Part shown: piece after piece, positions 56,613-64,000 of the stretch | How positions within the stretch are numbered: the first letter of the stretch is position 1 | Layout of the letters: each line of letters opens with the position of its first letter | DNA from: Isosphaeraceae bacterium EP7 | Lineage (GTDB): Bacteria > Planctomycetota > Planctomycetia > Isosphaerales > Isosphaeraceae | Direction of reading: 5' to 3' | DNA length: 64,000 bases | Assembly (NCBI GenBank): GCA_038400315.1 | Contig: CP151667.1 | Span: 1,933,174 to 1,997,173 of the forward strand | Position numbers and translations under genes: made by a program | Notes under the pieces: generated by a model | What the model was told of the DNA's origin: nothing | The model's input: only the letters and a program-made list of their open reading frames with translations | Database searches by the model: none

Positions 56613-57509
56613 ATGCGCCTTAACAGGCTGGCGTTGCTGGCAATCGCCGCGATCGGCCTCGGCACGGTTGCAGTGCTGGGCGGAAATCTAGCCCGATCGT
56701 CGACGGCCAAGGCCGCCGACCTCGAGGTCGTGGCCCCCGCCCCCAAAGGGAGTGGTGCCCTGGTCATCTGCGGAGGTGGGGCAATCCCCGACAGCGTCCG
56801 CAAGCAATTCGTCGACCTCGCCGGTGGCGCAGACGCCCGGATCGTGGTGATCCCCACGGCCCATTCCATTGCCGACAGGCCGAATGCCGCCGAGATGGTC
56901 CTCGCCCCCTGGAAGCAGTTCGGCGCCCGTTCGCTGACCGTCTTCCACACCCGGTCGAGGGAGAAGGCGGACGACGCCGAGTTCCTCCGCCCCCTCGTCG
57001 AGGCGACCGGCGTCTGGTTCGGCGGAGGTGTCCAGTCGAATCTGGTCGCGGCCTACCGAGGAACCGCCGTCGAGGCTCATCTCGCCGAACTGCTGAAGCG
57101 CGGCGGGGTGATTGGCGGGACCTCCGCCGGCGCGGCCGTGATGACCCGGGTGATGATCGCCAGCGGCCGCATCGAGGCCAAGCTCGGCGAGGGCTTCGAC
57201 TTCCTGCCCGGCTCGGTAGTCGACCAGCACTTCCTCAAGCGGAACCGCTACAAGCGGCTCATGGGCGTGCTCAACAAGAACCCGAATCTGCTCGGTTTCG
57301 GAATTGACGAGCAGACCGCCCTGATCGTCCGCGGCCGTCGGCTCGACGTGGTCGGGAACTCCTATGTCGTCGCCTGCCAGGCCGCCGTCGGCGATCAAGG
57401 TCCTAGGACCGAGTTTCTCAAGGGCGGAGATCAGGCGGATCTCGATTCGCTCCGCGGGCCCAGGCCCATCGTGCTCCCCTCCCTCAAGGACTCCCTGGCC
57501 AGCGACTGA
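56613..57509 (+). CDS. Cyanophycinase-like S51 peptidase
   Basis: A 298-residue protein from ATG 56613 (GGGGGG 5 nt upstream; ATG 56571 is an alternative). A signal peptide or anchor covers residues 5-33. The family core follows: GALVICGGGAIPD, ARIVVIPTAHS, GVWFGGGVQSNL and the nucleophile elbow GGTSAGAAVM with the catalytic serine. A late FDFLPGSVVDQHFLKRNR block is typical as well. Cyanophycinases cut beta-Asp-Arg dipeptides from cyanophycin. With an export signal and no cyanophycin synthetase nearby, this one may act on other isoaspartyl peptides outside the cytoplasm. Confidence 0.9.
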   Translation: MRLNRLALLAIAAIGLGTVAVLGGNLARSSTAKAADLEVVAPAPKGSGALVICGGGAIPDSVRKQFVDLAGGADARIVVIPTAHSIADRPNAAEMVLAPWKQFGARSLTVFHTRSREKADDAEFLRPLVEATGVWFGGGVQSNLVAAYRGTAVEAHLAELLKRGGVIGGTSAGAAVMTRVMIASGRIEAKLGEGFDFLPGSVVDQHFLKRNRYKRLMGVLNKNPNLLGFGIDEQTALIVRGRRLDVVGNSYVVACQAAVGDQGPRTEFLKGGDQADLDSLRGPRPIVLPSLKDSLASD

Positions 57510-57670
57510 TCGAAGGACTCGCCGGGGGATGACCCGGTAGGCACCATTCCCTGCCATCCACGGCTTGACGGTGGGACCGATCCGGCGAACAATCCCGCTC
57601 GGTCACCGAACCCGCGTGCACCCGACGAATCGTCGGTGCTCGACCGTCGCCGTCCGGCAGGGAGGCATCG

Positions 57671-59470
57671 TTGTCCGACGTCCAGCAGGACCGGCTCACA
57701 TCCACGCCTCGCCGGAGGCCTACGGCCGAGACCCTCAATTCGGCTCTGGAAGACCACCAGGCCTGGCTCAACGCCGGCGGGGCCGACGGCCAGCGTGCCG
57801 ACCTCTCCGGCCTCGACCTGAGCCGCCTGGACTTGCGGGGCGTTGACCTGCGCGGTGCGAATCTCTCTCAGGCGGACCTGACCGATACCAACCTGCGCGA
57901 CGCGCAGCTCCAGAATGCCGACCTGAGCGACGTCCGGGGCCTACTCAGCAGCCAGGTTGGCGGGGCGAACCTTTCAGGCGCCCTGCTCCCCGAGTCGGTC
58001 CTCAAATTCGAGAATCTCGCAGGTGCGGCCGAGTCGTCTCGCGGCGCCCAGGGCCTCTTCACCTCGATTTTGCTGGCCTGCGCCTACACCTGGATCACGC
58101 TCGGCTCGACCACCGACACCCAGCTCGTCAACAAGGCGGCCCTGGCCTCGTCCAAGCTACCGATCCTGGGCATCGATATCCCGCTCGTCCGCTTCTACAT
58201 GGCCGCGCCCATCCTCCTGCTCTGCCTTTACGTCTACTTTCACCTGGGGTTGCAGCGACTCTGGGAGGATCTCTCCGAGCTCCCCGCCGTCTTCCCCGAT
58301 GGCCGTTCGCTCGACAAGAAGGCCCCGCCCTGGCTGCTCAACAGCCTGGTTCGGCCGAACTTCATCAGGCTCCGCGACGACCGACCTCAGCTCTCTCGCT
58401 GGCAGGCGTTTATCTCGGTCGCGCTGGCCTGGGGGCTCGTCCCGATCACGCTCCTGTTTCTCTGGGCTCGGTTTCTCCGGTGCCACGACCTGACCGTCTC
58501 GGGCATTCACGTCCTGATGCTCGCGGGAGCCATCGGTGCGGCGGTCGGATTCCATCGACTGACGATCAACACCCTTCGCGGAATGGGTCGCCGCAAGTTC
58601 TCCTGGCGTAAGAGCTGGCAGGATGCCCGGTTGCAGTTCATCCTCAATAGCGCACTTTCGCTCGTCATCCTCGGCCTGCTCACCTTCGGGGCCATCCTCG
58701 GCGTCAATCCAGACTCAGAGGGCCGGGGTGTCGTCGTTCCGAGTTGGTCCGAGAAGCCGCTCGATGTTCGCCACTGGGCCCCCCGGTTCTTCTCCTTCAT
58801 CGGATACAGCACCTTCGCCCACCTCGACGGCACCGACCTCTCCGTCAAACCCCTCAACTGGAATGGGGAGAAGGCCACCCCTCAGGAGTTGGGGGAGGTC
58901 AAAGGGGCCGATCTCGGCGGCTCGAACATCCGCTACGGCAACGTCTTCGGCGCCTTCCTGGTCAACGCCTACCTCAAAGAGGTGAAGGCAGAAGGTTGCG
59001 ACATGAGGGAATCGGACCTCCGACGTGCTGACCTGCGTGAGGCCCGACTCGTCGGCGTGAACTTCCGCTCGGCCGACCTCCGAGGGGCCGACCTCCGCTG
59101 GGCCGACCTCACCGGGGCCAGGCTCAAGGAGGCCAAGCTCGAGGGTGCGACACTGAATTCGGCCGACCTCACCAATGCCTGCCTCGACGATGCCAGGCTC
59201 GCCTCATCGAACGAGCAGGGGATCAAGCCGACCTCCTTGCGTGAGGCCAACCTCCACGGCGCCTCGCTCGTGAATGCTGATCTCCGCGGGGTCGACCTCC
59301 GAGGTGCCAACCTCGCCGATGCGATCCTCACCGGCGTGAATTTCAAAGGCGCCAACCTCGTCGATGTCATCGGCCTGACTCGCAAGCAGGTTGAGGTCAG
59401 CATCCGCGACGACACGACCAAGCTTCCGGCCTCACTCTCGCCTCTGGCAACTAACGTCAAATCGCCTTGA
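57671..59470 (+). CDS. Pentapeptide-repeat membrane protein
   Basis: A 599-residue protein starting at TTG 57671 with GGGAGG 5-6 nt upstream. Residues 40-110 are pentapeptide repeats (ADLSGLDLSRLDLRGVDLRG). About five membrane helices follow between 134 and 346. A second block of repeats runs from about 385 to 570 (ADLRGADLRWADLTGARLKE). Pentapeptide repeats form a right-handed four-sided beta-helix. The split by a membrane region places both blocks on the same or opposite sides depending on an odd or even helix count, which I cannot fix. The function is unknown; it stands alone between the peptidase gene and hpnC. Confidence 0.88.
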   Translation: MSDVQQDRLTSTPRRRPTAETLNSALEDHQAWLNAGGADGQRADLSGLDLSRLDLRGVDLRGANLSQADLTDTNLRDAQLQNADLSDVRGLLSSQVGGANLSGALLPESVLKFENLAGAAESSRGAQGLFTSILLACAYTWITLGSTTDTQLVNKAALASSKLPILGIDIPLVRFYMAAPILLLCLYVYFHLGLQRLWEDLSELPAVFPDGRSLDKKAPPWLLNSLVRPNFIRLRDDRPQLSRWQAFISVALAWGLVPITLLFLWARFLRCHDLTVSGIHVLMLAGAIGAAVGFHRLTINTLRGMGRRKFSWRKSWQDARLQFILNSALSLVILGLLTFGAILGVNPDSEGRGVVVPSWSEKPLDVRHWAPRFFSFIGYSTFAHLDGTDLSVKPLNWNGEKATPQELGEVKGADLGGSNIRYGNVFGAFLVNAYLKEVKAEGCDMRESDLRRADLREARLVGVNFRSADLRGADLRWADLTGARLKEAKLEGATLNSADLTNACLDDARLASSNEQGIKPTSLREANLHGASLVNADLRGVDLRGANLADAILTGVNFKGANLVDVIGLTRKQVEVSIRDDTTKLPASLSPLATNVKSP

Positions 59471-59655
59471 TTGCCCGTTAAATTGCCCGCGTTTCCCCCA
59501 GTTTGAACTTGCGAATTCAGCTTCGTCACCCCGACCTGCGAATTCGCACCAGATGACCCCGGACGGTCCCGCGTCGTGGTAGACGCCGGGGTACGCCGGG
59601 GATACCATCGTCCGATCGACTCTCGCAAGCCCTCCCTACTCCCCGGCGCCGCTTA

Positions 59656-60606
59656 ATGACGTTCGCCGACGATTTAGCCCTCTTCGGGCCCGATTCGCGC
59701 GCCCGCATCTCGCCGCCCGAGGCGGTCGCCTATTGCGCCGACCTCACCGCGCGGCATTATGAGAACTTCAGCGTCGTCACCTGGCTGACCCCGCGCGACC
59801 TTCGCCCCGCATTCCAGTCGATCTACGCCTTCTGCCGCTGGTCCGATGACCTGGGTGACGAGGTCGGCGATCGCGCCCGCTCCACCGAACTACTCGCCTG
59901 GTGGCGGGATCAGCTTCGGTCCATGTTCGAGGGCGAGCCGCCGACCCACCCGGTGATGATGGCCCTGGCCCCGACCGTCGCCGAATACGCCATCCCCATC
60001 GCCCCGTTCGAGGCCCTGATCTCGGCGTTTGAGCAAGATCAGACCCTCGTCGAATACCAGACCTTCGATCAGTTGCTCGACTATTGCGAACGCTCGGCCA
60101 ACCCGGTCGGCCATCTCGTGCTCTATCTTGCGCGGGCGTATGACGCCGAGAATGCAGGGCTCTCCGACCTCACCTGCACCGGCCTGCAACTGGCCAACTT
60201 CTGGCAGGATGTGGCCCGAGACCTCGACATCGGCCGGATCTACTTGCCCGCCGAGGATCGGCGACGCTTCGGCTACGACGACGCCGACTTGCACGCTCGC
60301 CGGTTCAACCCCGCCTTCGCCCGCCTCCTCCAATTCGAGGTCGACCGGGCCCGCAGCCTTCTGGTTCGCGGTCAGGAACTGGTGGGACGCATGCCCAGGC
60401 CCCTGGACGTGGACGTGGACCTCTTCGGCCGAGGCGGCCTCGCCATCCTCGACCGGATCGAGGCACAAGGATATGACGTCCTGACCAGTCGCCCTTCGCT
60501 GGGGAAGGGGGCCAAGGTCGCCCTGGTGCTCAAGGCCCTCGTGGCCGGCCGGTTGCGGAAACCGGGGAGACGCCCGATCCCCGTCGGCGCGGGGACCAGA
60601 TCATGA
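59656..60606 (+). CDS. hpnC: Squalene synthase HpnC (hydroxysqualene synthase)
   Basis: A 316-residue trans-prenyltransferase-fold protein. The two aspartate-rich motifs are FCRWSDDLGDE (about residue 59-69) and FWQDVARDLDIGRIYLP (about 189-205). The second and the general layout match HpnC, which turns presqualene diphosphate into hydroxysqualene. The stop overlaps the hpnD start (ATGA), so the two are translationally coupled. The three-gene order hpnC-hpnD-hpnE is the standard bacterial squalene operon feeding hopanoid or sterol synthesis. No squalene-hopene cyclase gene is seen complete in the window. Confidence 0.93.
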   Translation: MTFADDLALFGPDSRARISPPEAVAYCADLTARHYENFSVVTWLTPRDLRPAFQSIYAFCRWSDDLGDEVGDRARSTELLAWWRDQLRSMFEGEPPTHPVMMALAPTVAEYAIPIAPFEALISAFEQDQTLVEYQTFDQLLDYCERSANPVGHLVLYLARAYDAENAGLSDLTCTGLQLANFWQDVARDLDIGRIYLPAEDRRRFGYDDADLHARRFNPAFARLLQFEVDRARSLLVRGQELVGRMPRPLDVDVDLFGRGGLAILDRIEAQGYDVLTSRPSLGKGAKVALVLKALVAGRLRKPGRRPIPVGAGTRS

Positions 60607-61511
60607 CCGAGTCGCAGATGAAGGCCAGCCGGCGATTCTGCTGCAAGGTGGCCCGCCGCGAGGCACGCAACTTCTACATCAGCTTCCTGCTGCTCCCCCC
60701 CGAGCGGCGGCGGTCGATGTGCGCCCTGTATGCGTTCATGCGTCGGACCGACGACATCGCCGACTCCCCCGGACCCGAGGCCGGCCGTCGGGCCGCGCTC
60801 GATGCCTGGCGGATCGAGCTGGACGATGCCCTCGACGGCCGGATTCCCGCGGGAAGCTGGCCCGGCATGCCCGCGCTGGCCGAGACCGTGCACCGGCACG
60901 CGATCCCCGGATCGCTGTTTCACGACGTCATCGACGGCGTGGCGATGGACCTCGACCCCCAGCCGTTCGCCAACTTCGACGACCTCCGCGGGTACTGCTA
61001 CCGGGTCGCCTCGGCGGTCGGCCTCTGTTGCTTGCATATCTGGGGCTACCAATCCGATGGCGGACGGGCCGAGTCGATGGCCGACTCCTGCGGCGTGGCG
61101 CTTCAACTGACGAACATCATCCGCGACGTACGAGAAGACGCGCTGAACGGCCGGGTCTATCTGCCTACCGCCGAGATGATTCGCTTCGGCGTGACCCTCG
61201 ACGAACTCAAGGCCGCGAGCCCGAGCGCCAATCTCCGCGACCTTCTCGAATTCCAGGCGAATCGGGCGTATGAGTTCTACCGGGCGGCCGAGCCCCTCAT
61301 CGAGCTGGTCGACCCGGTCGGCCGGCCGGTTCTCGCGTCGATCTCGGGCATCTATCGCTCGCTCCTCGACGAGATCGTGACACGGGATTACGACGTCATC
61401 TCCAGCCGGGTCTCGATCCCCGCCTGGCGCAAGGCCTGGATCGCCACCCGGTCGCTGTCGGCGCGATTCATCAGCCATGCGTCGATCCCCACGGAAGCAC
61501 CCCGGTGCTGA
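60603..61511 (+). CDS. hpnD: Presqualene diphosphate synthase HpnD
   Basis: A 302-residue protein of the squalene/phytoene synthase family. It has FMRRTDDIADSPG near residue 42-54 and the second Asp-rich motif NIIRDVREDALNGRVYLP at about 170-187. YISFLLLPPERRRSMCALY is the N-terminal signature. HpnD joins two farnesyl diphosphates into presqualene diphosphate, the first step of the three-enzyme route. It overlaps hpnC by 4 bp and hpnE by 7 bp, so all three are co-translated. All metal-binding residues are intact. Confidence 0.94.
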   Translation: MTESQMKASRRFCCKVARREARNFYISFLLLPPERRRSMCALYAFMRRTDDIADSPGPEAGRRAALDAWRIELDDALDGRIPAGSWPGMPALAETVHRHAIPGSLFHDVIDGVAMDLDPQPFANFDDLRGYCYRVASAVGLCCLHIWGYQSDGGRAESMADSCGVALQLTNIIRDVREDALNGRVYLPTAEMIRFGVTLDELKAASPSANLRDLLEFQANRAYEFYRAAEPLIELVDPVGRPVLASISGIYRSLLDEIVTRDYDVISSRVSIPAWRKAWIATRSLSARFISHASIPTEAPRC

Positions 61512-62992
61512 CGAACTCGCCGCGTCCGCGCATCCTCATCGTGGGGGGCGGACTCGCGGGCTTGGCCTCGGCCGTGTCGCTCGCCAATCGCGGACTCGAC
61601 ATCACCCTGGTCGAGTCTCGCCCCAGGCTGGGCGGGCGAGCCAGCTCATTCGTTGACCCCGCTACCGGCGAGCTGGTCGACAACTGCCAGCACGTAAGCA
61701 TGACCTGTTGCACGAATCTGGCCGACTTCTGCCGCCGGGTCGGCACAGCCGACCTCTTCAAGCTCGTCCCCGAGATCACCTTCGTCGGCCACGACGGCGC
61801 GCTTTCCCGGCTCTCCTCGGGCCCGCTGCCCGCCCCGATCCACCTCTCCGGCAGCTTCCTTCGCACGCGATATCTCCGGATCGACGACAAGCTGCGGGTC
61901 GGCTATGGCCTGGCGAGACTCGCGCTTGACCGATCAACGCCCGCCGACACTTCGTTTGCAGACTGGCTGCTGGACCACGGCCAGACGACCCGGACGATCA
62001 ACCTGTACTGGGCCACCGTCCTCGTCTCAGCGCTCAATGAGCGGCTGGAGCAGATGGATTTCGGCCATGCACGCAAGGTCTTCGTCGACGGCTTCCTTCG
62101 CAACAGGGACGGTTACCAGGTCGAGATCCCCACGGTCCCCCTCGGCGATCTTTACGGCACCCGGCTCGAATCCTGGCTGGCCGACAACCGCGTCCAAGTC
62201 CGACTCAAAACCGGCATCCGCTCGATCGATGCCGACCCCGCTGGCCCGATTCAAGGCGTCACGCTCCGCTCCGGCGAGACGATCGCAGCCGACCGCATCA
62301 TCCTCGCCGTGCCGTTCGACCGCATCCTCGGCTTGCTGGACGACCCTCTCCGCGGCCGTCTTCCCTCGCTCGACGGGGTCGATCGACTCGAATCCTCACC
62401 AATCACCGGGATCCATCTCTGGTTCGACCACGGCGTCTTCCCTCTGAATCATGCAACCCTCCCGGGCGGCCTGGTCCACTGGGTCTTCAACCACTCATCG
62501 GACCGTCAGGACGAAGCCGAGGGCCAGTACCTCCAGCTCGTCATCAGCGCCTCATATGATCTCGTCCCTCTGAGCAACGACGCCATCCTCGACCTCGCGC
62601 TCGCCGATCTATCCGTTCATTGGCCCGGAATCCGCAGGGAAGGTCTCCGCCGCTGGCGGGTCGTCACCGAGCACGGCGCCACCTTCGCAGTCCGGCCGGG
62701 CGTCGACTCCTTCCGCCCCGACCAGCGTACCGAAGTGGCGGGACTCTACCTTGCCGGCGACTGGACCAGGACGGGATGGCCCGCCACGATGGAAGGGGCC
62801 GTGCGCAGCGGCTACCTCGCGGCCGAAGCGGTCCTCACCGACCTCGGTACGCCCGAGCACCTCGTCCGGCCCGATCTCCCCGCCTCGTGGCTCAGCCGCC
62901 TGCTCATCCCAGGCCTCACGCCCAATTCGCCGGCCGCACCGGGGCCAGGCTCTGCACGCGGCCCGACCGGCCGAGCCACAAACGACCCATGA
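61505..62992 (+). CDS. hpnE: Hydroxysqualene dehydroxylase HpnE
   Basis: A 495-residue flavoprotein starting at GTG 61505, overlapping hpnD by 7 bp. ILIVGGGLAGLASAVSLAN is the FAD-binding beta-alpha-beta, followed by ESRPRLGGRASSF. The C-terminal FAD contact is GLYLAGDWTRTGWPATMEGA. HpnE removes the hydroxyl group of hydroxysqualene to give squalene. The last 45 residues are Pro/Ala-rich and look like a disordered tail. Together with hpnC and hpnD the route from farnesyl diphosphate to squalene is complete here. Confidence 0.94.
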   Translation: MLTNSPRPRILIVGGGLAGLASAVSLANRGLDITLVESRPRLGGRASSFVDPATGELVDNCQHVSMTCCTNLADFCRRVGTADLFKLVPEITFVGHDGALSRLSSGPLPAPIHLSGSFLRTRYLRIDDKLRVGYGLARLALDRSTPADTSFADWLLDHGQTTRTINLYWATVLVSALNERLEQMDFGHARKVFVDGFLRNRDGYQVEIPTVPLGDLYGTRLESWLADNRVQVRLKTGIRSIDADPAGPIQGVTLRSGETIAADRIILAVPFDRILGLLDDPLRGRLPSLDGVDRLESSPITGIHLWFDHGVFPLNHATLPGGLVHWVFNHSSDRQDEAEGQYLQLVISASYDLVPLSNDAILDLALADLSVHWPGIRREGLRRWRVVTEHGATFAVRPGVDSFRPDQRTEVAGLYLAGDWTRTGWPATMEGAVRSGYLAAEAVLTDLGTPEHLVRPDLPASWLSRLLIPGLTPNSPAAPGPGSARGPTGRATNDP

Positions 62993-63076
62993 CGCCAATG
63001 CATGCCGAGTTATCTTGGAATCCCCGCGTCGAATCAGGGGAGCCTGCGGATCGTCACGAACGATCGGCGCCCGCCT

Positions 63077-64000
63077 TCAGAATCGCCGTGGCCGTTCGAC
63101 GAACTCATCGAAACGCGCGTGGGATAGGCCGAACATCAACGCGGCTCCCGCCCCGTACCATAGGCTCCCCAGGACGCTGGCGAAGATGAGCTCGCCGAAA
63201 TCTCGCCGATAAGTAAAAGCCGATCCGTTCCACATCTGAGTGTATTCCGTGGGCGTCAGCAGGGCCAACGCAACCAGGAACGGCCCGAATCCGGCGAAGA
63301 GTTCCATGCGCTCGTTCCTCATCATCGGGACGATGCAAAACAGGTAAGCCCCGTTCAGGAAGATCATCGTCCCGACCGTCGCCGCCAGGGCCCTGGCCGA
63401 TGACTTCATCGTCAGCGAGAAGTAGACGCCGAGCGTCACCGCGAACGCGGTGAAGAGGCACAACTCCAGGAACGCGACGGCGGCCCCGAATGGGTGCACG
63501 GAGCCTACGGCCAGGCCGATGGCCCAGTAGACCATCATGAGCAGGGGGATCGGGAGGAGGCTCCAGATCGAACCCACGAGCTTGGCCCTCAGAACCTCGT
63601 GCGGATCGAGCGTCGAGGCCATCAGGCTGATCCACGTGTCGCCCTCGCGCTCCGACGTGATCGAGGCTGACGCGGCCGCCGCCACGGCCAGCAGCCAGCC
63701 CGCCGTGACGAAACCAGTCAGCACGCGCACGTACACATTGAAGTTATGCCTGGCCCCTCTCACCCCTCCATCCGAACCGAGAAAGTAGGCTTCGAGGGCG
63801 GCGTTCCTGATGAGTTCAATCGACGTAGCGATGATCGCGCCGATAATTCCCAGCGACACGAGCAGGATCAGGCCCTTGGTCAGGCCGCTGGTCCGGGCGA
63901 CGAAACGCTCCTTCCAGAGCATCGCGTCGTCTCCGCACGCCGGCCTCGGCAACAACCGCCTGGCCCTCGCCATGTTCTTCGCCAGTGATCCGACCCTCGA
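63077..64000 (-). CDS. ABC transporter permease, C-terminal part
   Basis: The frame is open from the right edge of the window; the ATG at 63973 is not taken as the start because the frame continues upstream without a stop. The visible part (about 308 residues) has six hydrophobic helices. It includes GFVTAGWLLAVAAAASASIT, then SEREGDTWISLMASTLDPHEVLRAKL, the cytosolic coupling segment of ABC-2-type permeases of the NatB/GldF kind. PACGDDAMLWKE at the N-terminal side is a mark of the planctomycete subgroup. The ATPase partner would be expected upstream, outside the window. The gene is convergent with hpnE. Confidence 0.82.
   Translation of the reverse strand, partial: SRVGSLAKNMARARRLLPRPACGDDAMLWKERFVARTSGLTKGLILLVSLGIIGAIIATSIELIRNAALEAYFLGSDGGVRGARHNFNVYVRVLTGFVTAGWLLAVAAAASASITSEREGDTWISLMASTLDPHEVLRAKLVGSIWSLLPIPLLMMVYWAIGLAVGSVHPFGAAVAFLELCLFTAFAVTLGVYFSLTMKSSARALAATVGTMIFLNGAYLFCIVPMMRNERMELFAGFGPFLVALALLTPTEYTQMWNGSAFTYRRDFGELIFASVLGSLWYGAGAALMFGLSHARFDEFVERPRRF

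Overview
The window is high-GC, densely coded bacterial chromosome and looks like a planctomycete of the Isosphaeraceae group (Singulisphaera/Isosphaera/Paludisphaera-like). The pointers are a DUF1559 prepilin-like protein, a DUF1501 Tat-exported protein, a giant surface protein opening with the planctomycete LEPR-xLL-type motif, a MoxR/DUF58/VWA cluster, H4MPT-type cofactor genes and an hpnCDE squalene cluster. The genus is an inference; the 16S rRNA gene at about 46.0-47.5 kb would settle it.

Layout. 0-1.5 kb: two minus-strand genes, the 5' end of an exported protein running off the left edge and an exported hypothetical. 2.2-8.8 kb: a four-gene plus-strand cluster (MoxR ATPase, DUF58, two VWA membrane proteins). 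8.8-12.6 kb: a minus-strand pair (YfhO-like membrane protein and a family 4 glycosyltransferase). 12.9-15.2 kb: two convergent membrane acyltransferase paralogues. 15.5-25.3 kb: a TPR/multiheme cytochrome, an S1-domain protein, an orphan toxin-like gene, a DUF1559 protein, a beta-propeller phytase, an alpha/beta hydrolase, an exported helical-repeat protein and an SDR. The SDR leads into three translationally coupled genes (DHPS-like, DUF447, beta-RFAP synthase) that form a tetrahydromethanopterin biosynthesis block ending at 28.36 kb. An IS630 element (28.38-29.61 kb) sits directly behind it.

30.0-38.75 kb is one 2917-residue surface protein built from three long beta-strand-repeat modules followed by Ig-like domains, closed by a strong terminator. 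39-42 kb is visibly richer in A and T than its surroundings. It holds a zinc alcohol dehydrogenase, a decayed IS630-type transposase and two small minus-strand genes, one with an Imm31-like immunity domain. 42.0-48.2 kb is a complete minus-strand rRNA operon (16S-23S-5S, no spacer tRNA) with recognisable promoter, two boxA sites, processing stem and terminator, followed by tRNA-Val(UAC) with its own promoter.

48.4-64 kb: a SIMPL protein, a polysaccharide flippase-like protein, then a minus-strand set (PRISE-type SDR, esterase-like hydrolase, TIM-barrel-like exported protein, DUF1501). These are followed by a cyanophycinase-like peptidase, a pentapeptide-repeat membrane protein and the overlapping hpnC-hpnD-hpnE operon that makes squalene from farnesyl diphosphate. 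Last is the 3' part of an ABC transporter permease on the minus strand. No CRISPR array, prophage or replication origin was seen. The most unusual items are the immunity-gene patch without a toxin, the SDR with a Tyr-to-Phe active site beside the methanopterin genes, the barrel-less giant repeat protein, and a perfect 18-bp-arm palindrome between the IS element and that protein.
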